Shown here one piece after another: positions 16,477-28,192 of a stretch of DNA of 37,947 bases. A program made the position numbers and the translations under genes. The notes beneath the pieces were generated by a model. It was not told where the DNA came from, did no database searches, and saw only the letters and a program-made list of their open reading frames with translations. The DNA is taken from contig NZ_FQVW01000030.1 in NCBI RefSeq assembly GCF_900129485.1, forward strand, positions 1 to 37,947, given 5' to 3'. Every line of letters begins with the position of its first letter. Within the stretch, counting starts at the first letter, position 1. Origin of the DNA: Ornithinibacillus halophilus. Lineage in GTDB: Bacteria > Bacillota > Bacilli > Bacillales > Amphibacillaceae.

Positions 16477-16812
16477 TGGGTACCCCCTTTTCTCAGAAGT
16501 TCTTATAATTATCTGCTATAAAATCCCTTTAATACCCTATACTACATTTATCGAAGACTACTTCCGATTAGCAGTTTATTCATAATATAATTTATAATAA
16601 CAAACCAATTTTGGTAGCATTTGGAATTTCATCCATTTTGATAACTATAGATAAAAACATTCTAAATGCGATAGCTTCGAATGTAAACCGTAAAGTCTCT
16701 ATTGTGATATTTTTCATTGACAACGAGATAGTAAGATTGGTACGATTAAGCTGTTTTTTTGAATTCATATTTTATTAAAAATATTAATGTTGATTACTAA
16801 GGAGTTTCTATT
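16477..16812. other. Divergent intergenic region, antiporter/brnQ
   Basis: A 336-base AT-rich stretch with promoters for the two divergent genes. Apart from the brnQ promoter at 16717-16746 I see no gene, no strong hairpin and no repeat copy. Confidence 0.5.
16717..16746 (+). promoter_or_regulatory. brnQ promoter
   Basis: A perfect TTGACA (16717-16722), an 18-base spacer and TACGAT (16741-16746) give a good SigA promoter, leaving a leader of about 60 bases. I looked for a CodY box (AATTTTCWGAAAATT) and found no convincing match. Confidence 0.6.
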
Positions 16813-18099
16813 TTGAACAGAGATATATTCGTTATCGGATTTATGCTTTTTGCTCTATTTTTTGGAGCTGGGAATTTAATCTATCCACCTACACTAGGAA
16901 TTGAGTCCGGTACTGCATATTGGAGTGCAATTGCTGGTTTCATTCTTACAGGAGTTGGACTTCCAATACTGGCTGTTATGGCTATATCGTATGTGAAGGA
17001 CGATGCTAGAGAATTAGCCGAAAAAGTCCATCCATTATTTGGAGTCCTATTTACCTCTATTATTTATTTAGCAATTGGACCGTTTTTCGGAATTCCAAGA
17101 GCCGCAACAGTAGGATATGAGATGAGCATTGAACCAATTCCGACTATCGGTTCATCTTACAGTTCACTATTCATATTCACGACCATATTTTTTGTTCTTG
17201 TACTATTAGTTAGTTATAACCCATCTAAAGTTGTTGACCGGATTGGGCAAATTCTAACTCCTATCTTATTATTAGCTATAGTTGTATTAAGTATAGGTGC
17301 AATTTTTTTATTAGAGGGGCCACTCTCCATCCCGTCGGAAAAATATAGTACTGCACCATTTTTCACTGGATTTGTGGAAGGTTATTTAACAATGGATGCT
17401 ATCGCGGCATTAGCATTTGGGATTATTGTCGTGAATGCTTTTAAAGAAAGAGGATTAACCAATCAACAAGACATTATGAAGTCAACTCTAAAAGCTGGTA
17501 TTATTACAGGAATCGCATTATCTACCGTGTATGCAGCTATAGGGTGGCTAGGTACAAAAATGGCGAGCCATGGAACATTTACAAATGGTGGAAATATATT
17601 ATCAGAAGCCGCAAATCTAACGTTTGACTTCTATGGCTCCATTATTTTAGGGATTATTGTTACACTGGCATGTTTTACAACATCAGTAGGGCTAGTTGTA
17701 GCAGCTGGGCAATTTTTTTCAAAGGTAACTAGTTTTTCCTATAATATGGTAATTATTATTGTAACAATAGGAAGTTGGTTGATTGCTAATCAAGGCTTGG
17801 ATACAATTATTGCATTTTCAGTCCCTGTCCTTGTTTTTATCTATCCAATTGCCATCGTCCTAATCTTACTGTCATTTACTCGCAAACTATTTAGTGATTC
17901 TAAAGGGGTATATCGTGGTGCAATTTTATTTACTGCACTAATCAGCCTTTACGATGGACTAAATGCATTTGGTCTCAGCCTAGATGGAATAACTCCTATT
18001 ATATCTAAACTACCATTTTTCGATATAGGATTAGGATGGCTTATTCCTGCAATTATAGGTGGCTTACTAGGAGCGTTATTTAGAAAACAAAAAATATGA
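16813..18099 (+). CDS. brnQ: Branched-chain amino acid:cation symporter (LIVCS)
   Basis: A 428-residue, 12-helix carrier of the LIVCS family, which imports leucine, isoleucine and valine with Na+ or H+. The N-terminus FVIGFMLFALFFGAGNLIYP is diagnostic, as is FFGIPRAATVGYEM near residue 94. Later family blocks are DAIAALAFGIIVVNAF near 197 and TLACFTTSVGLVVAAGQFF near 282. It starts at TTG 16813, with TAAGGAG 9 bases upstream; no in-frame ATG near the N-terminus keeps the first helix. It is monocistronic, with its own promoter and terminator. Confidence 0.92.
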   Translation: MNRDIFVIGFMLFALFFGAGNLIYPPTLGIESGTAYWSAIAGFILTGVGLPILAVMAISYVKDDARELAEKVHPLFGVLFTSIIYLAIGPFFGIPRAATVGYEMSIEPIPTIGSSYSSLFIFTTIFFVLVLLVSYNPSKVVDRIGQILTPILLLAIVVLSIGAIFLLEGPLSIPSEKYSTAPFFTGFVEGYLTMDAIAALAFGIIVVNAFKERGLTNQQDIMKSTLKAGIITGIALSTVYAAIGWLGTKMASHGTFTNGGNILSEAANLTFDFYGSIILGIIVTLACFTTSVGLVVAAGQFFSKVTSFSYNMVIIIVTIGSWLIANQGLDTIIAFSVPVLVFIYPIAIVLILLSFTRKLFSDSKGVYRGAILFTALISLYDGLNAFGLSLDGITPIISKLPFFDIGLGWLIPAIIGGLLGALFRKQKI

Positions 18100-18102
18100 T
18101 CT

Positions 18103-18141
18103 AAAAACCTGTAATAGTCAGTATTGATATTACGGGTTTTT
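18103..18141 (+). terminator. brnQ terminator
   Basis: AAAACCTGTAATA pairs with TATTACGGGTTTT (GTAATA 18111-18116, TATTAC 18128-18133), and the right arm ends in a T-run. Confidence 0.85.
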
Positions 18142-18146
18142 ATTGT

Positions 18147-18220
18147 TCAAACGTTCGTTTGAGAAGAATAGGCATTAAACAAACGTTTGATTGAGGGTTT
18201 TATTGTTAAACAAACGTTTG
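18147..18220. promoter_or_regulatory. Three phased CAAACG palindromes before recQ
   Basis: TCAAACG-TT-CGTTTGA at 18147-18162, then CAAACGTTTG at 18180-18189 and again at 18211-18220. The last two sit in near-identical 18-base contexts (TTAAACAAACGTTTGATT). The centres are 30 and 31 bases apart, about three helical turns, so bound proteins would lie on the same DNA face. The third overlaps a candidate -35 TTGATT (18218-18223), 17 bases before TAAATA (18241-18246). The pattern suggests a TetR-like or similar dimeric repressor acting on recQ. Confidence 0.6.
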
Positions 18221-18310
18221 ATTAAATTATATTCATGTTTTAAATACTAGTTTTTCTGTCCATAACTGTAAGAAATATGGTAGGATAAAAGGGTTAAGGA
18301 GGATAATAAA

Positions 18311-20464
18311 ATGATAGCAGAGCAAGAAAAAATTCTACAAACTTATTTTGGCTATGAGTCGTTTCGCCCCGGCCAAAAGGAAGTAATTAACCACATCCTA
18401 CATATGAATAACACCTTAGCAGTAATGCCTACTGGTGGTGGGAAGTCCCTTTGTTATCAAATACCCGGACTTTCACTAGAAGGAACCGCCATCATCATCT
18501 CCCCTCTTATCTCTCTGATGAAAGACCAAGTAGATGCACTTCACGCGTTAGGAATCCCTGCTACGTATATCAATAGTTCGCTATCGCCTGGTGAACAACA
18601 ATCTAGATTACAAGATATAGCTGCCAGACGCTATAAGTTTGTGTATGTAGCACCAGAACGTTTCGATTCAACTATGTTTATGAATGTAATTCGACGGATT
18701 CCAATTGCACTTGTAGCTTTTGATGAAGCGCACTGTATTTCACAATGGGGACATGATTTCAGACCAAGTTACAGGTCGATCGTTCCTCAACTAAGACAAT
18801 TAAGTAATATTCCTGTTTATATGGCACTTACAGCTACTGCTACGGAAGAAGTTATCTCTGACATTCAATCACTTCTTCAAATTAGCAGTGACTATGTCGT
18901 TAACACTGGTTTTGCTCGTGAAAATTTAGCGTTTCATCTAGTTAAAGGTAGAGACCGCACAAGTTATATCCGATCATTTTTACAAGAACACCCAGATGAG
19001 TCGGGAATTATTTACACTGCAACCCGTAAGCAAGCAGACAGTCTTTTTGATCAATTAACCAAACGAGGAATTCAAGTTGCAAAGTATCATGCTGGAATGT
19101 CGGAAAACGAAAGAAAATTATCACAAGCTGCCTTTATTCGTGATGAAAAAAATATCATGATTGCTACAAATGCATTTGGTATGGGAATAGACAAATCAAA
19201 TGTCCGTTACGTAATCCATTATGCGATGCCAATGAATATAGAATCCTATTATCAAGAGGCTGGAAGAGCGGGACGTGATGGAGAAGCAAGTGATTGCATT
19301 CTATTATTCTCGTCCCAAGATGTTCGTCTTCAAAAGTTTTTAATTGAGCAGTCCTTAATGGACGAGTCTGCCAAACAGAATGAATATCGAAAGCTTCAAG
19401 CAATGGTCAATTACTGTCACACACAAGGATGCCTATCTTCTTATATATTAGATTATTTTAAAGATCCAATAGCCGGCAAAAATTGTGGTCGATGCGGCAA
19501 TTGTGTGGAACGACTAGAAAAAACAGATATTACAGAGGAAGCACAGATGATCCTCTCCTGCGTTAAGAGAATGGGAGAACGCTACGGTGTCTCTATGACA
19601 GCAAAAGTGTTAAAAGGATCAAAGGATAAGAAGATTAAAGAGTTCAAACTCGATCGTATTACAACGTACGGAATCATGTCTGCTTATACAGAGAAAGAAT
19701 TGACTGAACGCATTCACTTTTTAGTTGCCGAACAACTATTAGCAACAGAGGAAGGTCAATTCCCTACTTTAAAATTAAACCATCACTCCGTCGATGTTTT
19801 AAAAGGAAAACGGTCTGTCACCATGTACACAGCACCGATTCCAACTAGCGAGGAAGCCGATTATCATGAAGATTTATTCGCTATTTTACGCACATTACGT
19901 AAGACAAAAGCAGATGAGCAAAATGTTCCACCTTACGTACTGTTCTCTGATGTTACGTTAAAAGAGTTAAGCCGCTATTTCCCTGAAACAAAAGAGGACA
20001 TGCTTCAAATCAAAGGGATTGGTGAGAAAAAATATGAACAATATGGAGAAATCTTCCTGGATGCTATTCGTAAATGGAGAGCAGATAATCCTGATATAAA
20101 AGAAAAAATTCGTATTTCAGGGTCAAGTAATGCTGCTCCTGCCCCGAAACGAAAAAAACAAGTGGATGATACACCGAGCCATATTACAAGTTATAATATG
20201 TTTCAATCTGGTAAATCAATCAAAGACATTGCGGTCATTCGTGAAATGACAGACATGACAATTGAGGGGCACTTGTTTAAAGCATATAAGCAAGGATATC
20301 CACTTGCTTGGAACATCTTTTTTAATGAGGAACAAGAAAAGATGGTATTAGAAGCCTATAATACCGTTGAGGAGCAAAAACTTAAACCTTTAAAAGAAGC
20401 ACTGCCAGAAGAGTATAGTTACACAATGATAAAAGCTGTATTAGTAAAAAATGAAATGATGTAG
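18311..20464 (+). CDS. recQ: ATP-dependent DNA helicase RecQ with C-terminal HTH domain
   Basis: RecQ unwinds DNA 3'-5' in recombinational repair and replication restart. The Walker A motif PTGGGKS is at residues 40-46, DEAH at 138-141 (FDEAHCISQWGHDFRP), and motif VI YQEAGRAGRDG near 315. The RQC zinc cysteines follow (CLSSYILDYF then CGRCGNC near 392-398), then a winged helix and an HRDC domain about 535-605 (FSDVTLKELSRYFPETKEDM, IKGIGEKK). At 717 residues it is about 120 longer than B. subtilis RecQ (591 aa). The extra C-terminus (about 625-717, SYNMFQSGKSIKDIAVIREM) looks like a YpbB-type HTH_40 domain. Start ATG 18311 follows AAGGAGG. Confidence 0.95.
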   Translation: MIAEQEKILQTYFGYESFRPGQKEVINHILHMNNTLAVMPTGGGKSLCYQIPGLSLEGTAIIISPLISLMKDQVDALHALGIPATYINSSLSPGEQQSRLQDIAARRYKFVYVAPERFDSTMFMNVIRRIPIALVAFDEAHCISQWGHDFRPSYRSIVPQLRQLSNIPVYMALTATATEEVISDIQSLLQISSDYVVNTGFARENLAFHLVKGRDRTSYIRSFLQEHPDESGIIYTATRKQADSLFDQLTKRGIQVAKYHAGMSENERKLSQAAFIRDEKNIMIATNAFGMGIDKSNVRYVIHYAMPMNIESYYQEAGRAGRDGEASDCILLFSSQDVRLQKFLIEQSLMDESAKQNEYRKLQAMVNYCHTQGCLSSYILDYFKDPIAGKNCGRCGNCVERLEKTDITEEAQMILSCVKRMGERYGVSMTAKVLKGSKDKKIKEFKLDRITTYGIMSAYTEKELTERIHFLVAEQLLATEEGQFPTLKLNHHSVDVLKGKRSVTMYTAPIPTSEEADYHEDLFAILRTLRKTKADEQNVPPYVLFSDVTLKELSRYFPETKEDMLQIKGIGEKKYEQYGEIFLDAIRKWRADNPDIKEKIRISGSSNAAPAPKRKKQVDDTPSHITSYNMFQSGKSIKDIAVIREMTDMTIEGHLFKAYKQGYPLAWNIFFNEEQEKMVLEAYNTVEEQKLKPLKEALPEEYSYTMIKAVLVKNEMM

Positions 20465-20514
20465 TTATGGTGGGATAAGTATTTGTAGTGGTGGTGCGAA
20501 TTCTACCGCTACGG

Positions 20515-20616
20515 AAAATACACTTCGCTTTCCGCGGGCGGCTGGTGAGCCGCCTCGGACTTTCGTCCTGTGGGGTCTCACCTATGCCTTTTTTCCCGCA
20601 GGAGTCTACGTGTATT
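20515..20616 (-). repeat. Family A structured repeat, second full copy
   Basis: This is the inverted-orientation counterpart of the element at 291-391. The nested arms AAATACAC/GTGTATTT, GCGGG/CCCGC and GGTGAG/CTCACC are conserved, and the apical sequence differs (GGACTTTCGTCC). Differences in the tip with intact stems support a selected or recently spread fold. The reading frame across it is not a gene. Confidence 0.8.
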
Positions 20617-20827
20617 TCCTCCGCTGGGCACCATTGTCAACTATTTATATCTATAAATTTGGTCGTTGATAGGAGTATATGGTAATTGTCTCACCGAATC
20701 CTGTGAGATTAGGAAGTACCTAAATTAACCGAAACAAAACAACTACAGTAGTAGAAATTAACCAAGCTCTTTTACTAATAACTATAAGTGGCAGCCAAAC
20801 ACTTTTCTTAAATTCCCTTCTCAATTT
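20617..20827. other. Intergenic remainder between recQ and ampS
   Basis: Together with the family A repeat this fills the 409-base gap between recQ and ampS. I see a small dyad CTCACCGAATCCTGTGAG at about 20691-20708 and no ORF or promoter worth calling. Confidence 0.4.
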
Positions 20828-20863
20828 AAATACGCTCAGAACATAATAGTTCTGAGCGTATTT
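20828..20863. terminator. Terminator after ampS
   Basis: A perfect 15-bp stem (20828-20842 and 20849-20863; ACGCTCAGAAC/GTTCTGAGCGT) with A-rich and T-rich flanks. It can end transcription from either side. Confidence 0.93.
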
Positions 20864-20873
20864 TTATCTTATA

Positions 20874-22118
20874 TTAATTTCCTTTTACATTCAGAGCCCA
20901 TGTCCCGTTACGGAATACTGCCTCTGTTGAACCGTCTTCTTTTACTCCATCAATGTCTAACTCTTCAGATCCAATCATGAAATCAACGTGCGTTAAGCTA
21001 TCATTAACACCATGTTTGTCTAATTCCTCTTCGTTCATCGCAGAACCACCTTTAAGGTTCGTTGGATATGCTTTCCCAAGAGCGATATGACAAGAAGCAT
21101 TTTCATCAAATAATGTATTATAGAAAATCAAACCAGACTGTGAAACTGGTGACTCATGTGGCACAAGAGCTACTTCTCCAAGTCTCGTTGCTCCTTCATC
21201 TGTTTCTAATAAATGTTTTAACGTATCTTCACCTTGTTCAGCTTTAAAATCAACGACTTTACCATCTTTAAATGTAAGACTAAAGTTGTCAATTAAGCTT
21301 CCACCATAGTTCAATGGTTTTGTACTTGAAACAGTCCCATTTACACCATATTTATGTGGCAATGAGAAAACCTCTTCAGTTGGCATATTTGGATTAAATG
21401 TAATTCCTTTTTCGGATACTGCAGATCCACCTTTCCAAATGTGGCCCTCTGGCAATTCCATTTCAAGTTCCGTCCCAGGTGCTTTAAAGATTAATTTCTT
21501 GTAGTTCTTTTCATTTAAGATTTCACGTGCTGTTTCTAATGTTTTATTATGTGCATCCCAAGCAGCAACTGGATCCTCTTGATCAACACGAACTATTTTA
21601 ACGATCGCATCCCATAGGCTTTCAATTGCATCTTCACGAGATTTGTCAGGAAAAATCTTTTGTGCCCAATCTCCAGTAGGAATAGAAATAATCGACCAAG
21701 TAATTTTGTCGTTCATTGTATATTTACGGAAATTTTTCATTGCAAGTGCTGCTGCTTTATTTGCCTTTGCAACACGAGAAGAATCAATATCTTTTAACAA
21801 GTCTGGGTTAGTTGAACGAATGTTTAAAATCGCTGCTCCATCTTCAGCAAAAGTATCATGAAGCAATACTTTCCATTCCGGGTATGTCCCAATTACTTCA
21901 TCTGGAGCATTTTCATATTTCAATAACGTTAACTCATCATCCACCCAATTAATATGTACGTCTTTTGCACCTAATTCATATGCCTTGCGCACTACTACTT
22001 TAGTAAATTCCGCACCTTCAAGTGGAGCATTGATCATCAATGCTTGTCCTTTTTGTAAATTAACACCAGTACGTAGCGCTAATTCTGCATATTTTTCTTG
22101 TGTCTGCTGTGATACCAT
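20874..22118 (-). CDS. ampS: Aminopeptidase AmpS (M29 family)
   Basis: A 414-residue cytosolic metallo-aminopeptidase of the thermophilic M29 family, close to AmpS of B. subtilis (410 aa). Visible family blocks are ALRTGVNLQKGQALMINAPL near residue 15, WRGGSAVSEKGITFNPNMPT-type sequence (here WKGGSAVSEKG) near 230, and metal-site residues in PTEEVFSLPHK near 250, EGATRLGEVALVPHESP near 314, LFDENASCHIALG near 337 and THVDFMIGS near 378. Two adjacent ATGs, 22121 and 22118, follow GGAGG (22126-22130); the second has the better spacing. It is divergent from the HxlR-type regulator. Confidence 0.92.
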   Translation of the reverse strand: MVSQQTQEKYAELALRTGVNLQKGQALMINAPLEGAEFTKVVVRKAYELGAKDVHINWVDDELTLLKYENAPDEVIGTYPEWKVLLHDTFAEDGAAILNIRSTNPDLLKDIDSSRVAKANKAAALAMKNFRKYTMNDKITWSIISIPTGDWAQKIFPDKSREDAIESLWDAIVKIVRVDQEDPVAAWDAHNKTLETAREILNEKNYKKLIFKAPGTELEMELPEGHIWKGGSAVSEKGITFNPNMPTEEVFSLPHKYGVNGTVSSTKPLNYGGSLIDNFSLTFKDGKVVDFKAEQGEDTLKHLLETDEGATRLGEVALVPHESPVSQSGLIFYNTLFDENASCHIALGKAYPTNLKGGSAMNEEELDKHGVNDSLTHVDFMIGSEELDIDGVKEDGSTEAVFRNGTWALNVKGN

Positions 22119-22225
22119 CATTTGACCTCCATTAATAGAATTATTTGCCTACCGTTATTATTCCATAAAAAAGCTAATTTTCCAACTACATACCATTGAA
22201 AATCGAACAAATCTTCTCAGTGTAT

Positions 22226-22280
22226 TTTACAGGATTTTCACATTATGCTATTATTAATAGAGAGTTACTTTTTGTAAGTA
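22226..22280 (+). promoter_or_regulatory. hxlR-type gene promoter with operator-like dyad
   Basis: TTTACA (22226-22231), 17 bases, TATTAT (22249-22254) form a SigA promoter. Just past the expected start, TACTT-TTTGT-AAGTA (22266-22280) is an inverted repeat resembling operators of YodB/CatR-type MarR/DUF24 regulators. It is well placed for autorepression. Confidence 0.5.
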
Positions 22281-22313
22281 GCTAAACGATACTGTTAAAA
22301 CGAGGTGATATCG

Positions 22314-22652
22314 ATGAGCGAATTATGTCCACGGTTTGAAAAAGCAATGCAACTAATCAGTAAACGCTGGGTTGGTCTTATTTTGTCAGAACTAATTACT
22401 GGCAACAAACGCTTTTCTGAAATGGAATCGAATTTACCGGTTAGTGGTCGCTTACTATCAGATCGCTTAAAAATGCTCGAAAAAGAAGGTATCGTTGAAC
22501 GCAACATCTATTCTGAATTTCCAGTCCGTATCGAATACTCTTTATCTAAAAAAGGGCAAGCACTAAAGCCCGTTATAGAGGAAATCCAACATTGGGCTGA
22601 CGGTTGGATTACTCATGAAGAGGTTAAGGATCAAAAAGAAAATATTAAATAA
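22314..22652 (+). CDS. HxlR (MarR/DUF24) family transcriptional regulator
   Basis: A 112-residue winged-helix regulator: CPRFEKAMQLISKRWVGLIL at the N-terminus, RFSEMESNLPVSGRLLSDRL as the recognition region near residue 40-58, then the wing GIVERNIYSEFPVRIEYSLS and the HWADGW helix near 95. The only cysteine is Cys5, at the position of the redox-sensing Cys in YodB, CatR and HypR, so thiol or quinone sensing is a reasonable inference. ATG 22314 follows GAGGTG (22302-22307); an upstream GTG at 22305 overlaps that binding site and is rejected. No obvious target oxidoreductase gene is adjacent. Confidence 0.88.
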   Translation: MSELCPRFEKAMQLISKRWVGLILSELITGNKRFSEMESNLPVSGRLLSDRLKMLEKEGIVERNIYSEFPVRIEYSLSKKGQALKPVIEEIQHWADGWITHEEVKDQKENIK

Positions 22653-22657
22653 TGATT

Positions 22658-22700
22658 CGCACAGGAAACCATCCTTTGATTCCCTGTGCGTTATTTTTTT
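22658..22700. terminator. Terminator between hxlR-type gene and hutG
   Basis: CGCACAGG (22658-22665) pairs with CCTGTGCG (22683-22690), followed by TTATTTTTTT on the plus strand. It ends the regulator transcript and probably also the hut operon coming from the other side. Confidence 0.88.
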
Positions 22701-22702
22701 CC

Positions 22703-24921
<2,219 letters not shown>

Positions 24922-26574
24922 CTATTTTTTCATAGGTATAGTTATATCATGGTCATCAGCAAATTGGATGGCCGATTCATAGCCAGCGTCGGCATGACGA
25001 ATAATTCCCATCCCAGGATCTGTCGTTAACACACGTTCTAATCTCTCCTTCGCTAAATCTGTTCCATCAGCGACAGCCACCATTCCTGCATGAAGGGAAT
25101 ATCCCATTCCTACGCCACCTCCATGATGGAAGGAAATCCATGAACCACCTGCAGCTGTATTAATTAATGCATTCAACACAGCCCAATCTCCAACAGCATC
25201 ACTTCCATCTTTCATTCCCTCTGTTTCACGGTTTGGAGAGGCTACAGAACCACAATCTAAATGATCTCTCCCGATTACAATTGGCGCTTTGATTTCTCCT
25301 TTACGAACGAGTTCATTAATCGCAAGCCCCATTTTCACACGCTCACCATAGCCAAGCCAACAAATTCGTGACGGTAACCCTTGAAAAGCAATCTGATCCT
25401 GTGCCATATCAACCCAACGAATTAGCGCCTCATTTTCTGGAAAAAGTTCTTTAATAAGCTCATCCGTACGATATATATCTTCTGGGTCTCCTGATAAAGC
25501 TGCCCAGCGAAATGGCCCTTTTCCCTCACAAAATAATGGACGAATATAAGCAGGAACAAAACCTGGGAAGTCAAAAGCATTTCGAATCCCTTCATCATGT
25601 GCCACCTGTCGAATATTGTTCCCATAATCAAAAACAATGGATCCTTTTTCCTTAAACTGCAGCATAGCATCTACATGTCGCGCCATGCTTTGCTTCGCTA
25701 TTTTAGTATAAGTATCCGGATTTACTTTTCGGAGTTCATCTGCTTCTTCTACAGAGTATCCAATTGGAACATAGCCATTTAGTGGGTCATGGGCAGAGGT
25801 TTGATCAGTTACAATGTCTATTTGAATATCCTTTGTTAATAATTCATGGTGGATTTCAGCAGCATTACCGAGTAAGGCAATAGACAGTGCACGACCTTCT
25901 TCCTTCGCCTCTTTTGCTAAACGAATGGCTTCATCGACATCCATCGTCATTACATCACAATATTTTGTATCTAAACGTTTTTGAATACGACTTTGATCGA
26001 CCTCAACGGCAATAACGACACCCTCATTCATTGTCACTGCTAGAGGTTGGGCACCTCCCATCCCACCTAGTCCTGCTGTTAACGTAATCGTTCCTTTCAA
26101 AGAGCCGCCAAAATGTTTCTTTGCCACTGCTGAAAATGTTTCATACGTTCCTTGTAAAATCCCTTGTGTTCCGATATAAATCCAACTACCTGCTGTCATC
26201 TGGCCATACATCATGAGTCCTTTTTTGTCTAATTCATGGAAATGATCCCAATTTGCCCATTTTGGAACTAACACAGAATTTGATAGTAAAACTCGCGGTG
26301 CATGCTGATGCGTTTTAAAAACACCAACCGGTTTTCCAGATTGAATTAGCATTGTTTCATCATTCTCTAAGTTTCTTAGGGTCTGTTCAATCGCTCGAAA
26401 TGCCTCCCAATTTCTCGCTGCTTTCCCGATTCCACCGTATACCACCAATTCCTCTGGTTTTTCCGCAACTTCTGGATCTAAATTGTTGTATAACATACGA
26501 AGTGCTGCTTCTTGTTCCCATCCTTTACACTCTAATTCCAACCCTTTTTTCGCACGAACATTTACCTTTTCCAT
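24922..26574 (-). CDS. hutU: Urocanate hydratase (urocanase)
   Basis: Converts urocanate to imidazolonepropionate using tightly bound NAD+. The 550-residue protein shows [15 protein letters not shown] near residue 45, [15 protein letters not shown] near 133, the NAD-binding [16 protein letters not shown] near 165, the active-site cysteine region [20 protein letters not shown] near 405, and the Gly-rich [13 protein letters not shown] near 458. The length matches B. subtilis HutU (552 aa). I choose ATG 26574, with AGGGTGGGG just upstream, over an in-frame GTG at 26583. It lies 33 bases after hutH. Confidence 0.96.
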   Translation of the reverse strand: MEKVNVRAKKGLELECKGWEQEAALRMLYNNLDPEVAEKPEELVVYGGIGKAARNWEAFRAIEQTLRNLENDETMLIQSGKPVGVFKTHQHAPRVLLSNSVLVPKWANWDHFHELDKKGLMMYGQMTAGSWIYIGTQGILQGTYETFSAVAKKHFGGSLKGTITLTAGLGGMGGAQPLAVTMNEGVVIAVEVDQSRIQKRLDTKYCDVMTMDVDEAIRLAKEAKEEGRALSIALLGNAAEIHHELLTKDIQIDIVTDQTSAHDPLNGYVPIGYSVEEADELRKVNPDTYTKIAKQSMARHVDAMLQFKEKGSIVFDYGNNIRQVAHDEGIRNAFDFPGFVPAYIRPLFCEGKGPFRWAALSGDPEDIYRTDELIKELFPENEALIRWVDMAQDQIAFQGLPSRICWLGYGERVKMGLAINELVRKGEIKAPIVIGRDHLDCGSVASPNRETEGMKDGSDAVGDWAVLNALINTAAGGSWISFHHGGGVGMGYSLHAGMVAVADGTDLAKERLERVLTTDPGMGIIRHADAGYESAIQFADDHDITIPMKK

Positions 26575-26607
26575 ATACCCCACCCTTTATAAAAATTAGT
26601 TATCGTT

Positions 26608-28116
26608 TCATGTTTCAAACAGCTCTACGTGAGTCATTTCACTCGTCCTCAACCACTCCGTTAATCGCTCAATATCCTTCGAAAAGATTCGGTCCTTTAC
26701 AATGGTTGGTACAATCGCACGAGCCTGTTCATATAGCTCTCTAGTTTGACTTGCCATTTTTTCGATTCCTCTAAATTCAACCGCCTGCATCGCACAAATT
26801 AATTCAATAGCAACAACCCTTCTTGTATTTTGAAGCATTTGTAATGCATGCCTTGCTGCAATTGTCCCCATACTGACGTGGTCCTCCTGATTTGCTGAAG
26901 ATGGGATGGAATCCACACTAGCTGGATGTGCTAAAGTTTTATTCTCTGAGACAAGTGAGGCAGCACTGTATTGCATAATCATGGCACCCGATTCCAATCC
27001 TGGATTTGGACTTAAGAATGGTGGTAAATCATTCAGCTGAGGGTTAACAAGCCTTTCAATACGTCGCTCCGAGATATTGGCTGTTTCTGAGATGCCTAGT
27101 TTTAAAAAGTCCATCGCAAAGGCAATAGGTTCCCCATGAAAATTTCCACCTGAAACAATTTTATTCCCGTGTGAAAAGATTAGTGGATTATCCGTTGCCG
27201 CATTTATTTCAATTTCAAGTTTTTCTTTCGCATAATACAACGTTTGCCAACATGCTCCCAACACTTGAGGGATACAGCGAATTGAATAGGCATCTTGCAC
27301 GCGTAATTCTCCTTGAGAAGTTACTAGATTACTATCTTCAAGGTAGTCTCTAATTCTAGAAGCAACTTGAATTTGTTCCTCGTGACCTCGTGCTATGTGT
27401 AAATCATGATCGAAAGCATCCTTAATCCCTTGTAATCCCTCTATTGTCATCGCAGCAATTTTCTCACTTTGAATTAAGAGTTTTTCCATCTCTAGGTTTG
27501 CAATTATCCCAACCGCTGTCATCGCCTGTGTACCATTAATTAAAGCCAGCCCTTCCTTTGCCTTCAAAGTAAGGGGGGCAATATTAGCGGCATCTAACGC
27601 TTCTTTTGCTGGCATCCGTTTGTTTTTATAAAAAACCTCTCCTTCCCCAAGTAATGCCAGAGCTAAATGAGATAATGGGGCAAGGTCACCGCTAGCACCA
27701 AGTGACCCTTGTTGCGGAATAACCGGATGAATGCCTTCATTAAGAAAATCAATTAACTGTTGAAGGATAACTGGACGTATTCCTGAATACCCTTTTGAAA
27801 GTGCATTTGCCCGAAGTAAAAGCATTGCCCGGCTTATCTCTTCTGAAAAAGGTTCCCCCACGCCACACGCATGGGAATGGATTAAATTCAATTGGAGATC
27901 GTCTATATCTTCTTCTTTAATGATGACATCGCTAAATTTTCCAAACCCTGTATTAATTCCATACATCGTCTTTTTCTCATCAATCATCTGTTGTACGACC
28001 TGTCTATTTTCTTCTACCAGTTTTAACACCTTGTCATCTATATCTACTCGCTCTGACTGGTATACAACACGTTCAATTTCATCAATGGTTAAAGTAGACC
28101 CTGTTAGAATTACCAT
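26608..28116 (-). CDS. hutH: Histidine ammonia-lyase
   Basis: Deaminates histidine to urocanate, the first step of the pathway. The 502-residue protein has the MIO-forming triad Ala141-Ser142-Gly143 in [17 protein letters not shown] and the active-site Tyr in MYGINTGFG near residue 52. [14 protein letters not shown] near 400 and DNPLIFSHG near 310 are also present. ATG 28116 follows GGAGGTG. It is the first gene of hutHUIG and is preceded by a leader with promoter, cre site and terminator hairpin rather than by hutP. Confidence 0.97.
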   Translation of the reverse strand: MVILTGSTLTIDEIERVVYQSERVDIDDKVLKLVEENRQVVQQMIDEKKTMYGINTGFGKFSDVIIKEEDIDDLQLNLIHSHACGVGEPFSEEISRAMLLLRANALSKGYSGIRPVILQQLIDFLNEGIHPVIPQQGSLGASGDLAPLSHLALALLGEGEVFYKNKRMPAKEALDAANIAPLTLKAKEGLALINGTQAMTAVGIIANLEMEKLLIQSEKIAAMTIEGLQGIKDAFDHDLHIARGHEEQIQVASRIRDYLEDSNLVTSQGELRVQDAYSIRCIPQVLGACWQTLYYAKEKLEIEINAATDNPLIFSHGNKIVSGGNFHGEPIAFAMDFLKLGISETANISERRIERLVNPQLNDLPPFLSPNPGLESGAMIMQYSAASLVSENKTLAHPASVDSIPSSANQEDHVSMGTIAARHALQMLQNTRRVVAIELICAMQAVEFRGIEKMASQTRELYEQARAIVPTIVKDRIFSKDIERLTEWLRTSEMTHVELFET

Positions 28117-28166
28117 GTCACACCTCCATGTTAATGCTTTAATTTAGTAAAGCAGGCAATTAAAAA

Positions 28167-28192
28167 GGAGACGTCGGTTATACCGAGTCTCC
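28167..28192 (-). terminator. Intrinsic terminator in the hut leader
   Basis: On the minus strand GGAGAC pairs with GTCTCC and CGG with CCG around a TATAA-containing loop (28178-28182), with a single bulged base; TTTTTAATT follows. It lies between the hut promoter and hutH. It could be an attenuator of hut, or the terminator of the upstream symporter gene, which has no other visible terminator. Confidence 0.75.

Noticed and set aside
16740-16812. CodY box before brnQ
   Set aside because: The AT-rich leader offers only poor matches to AATTTTCWGAAAATT, so I do not call one.
20488-20685. 65-codon frame downstream of recQ
   Set aside because: It coincides with a family A repeat and has no coding signal.
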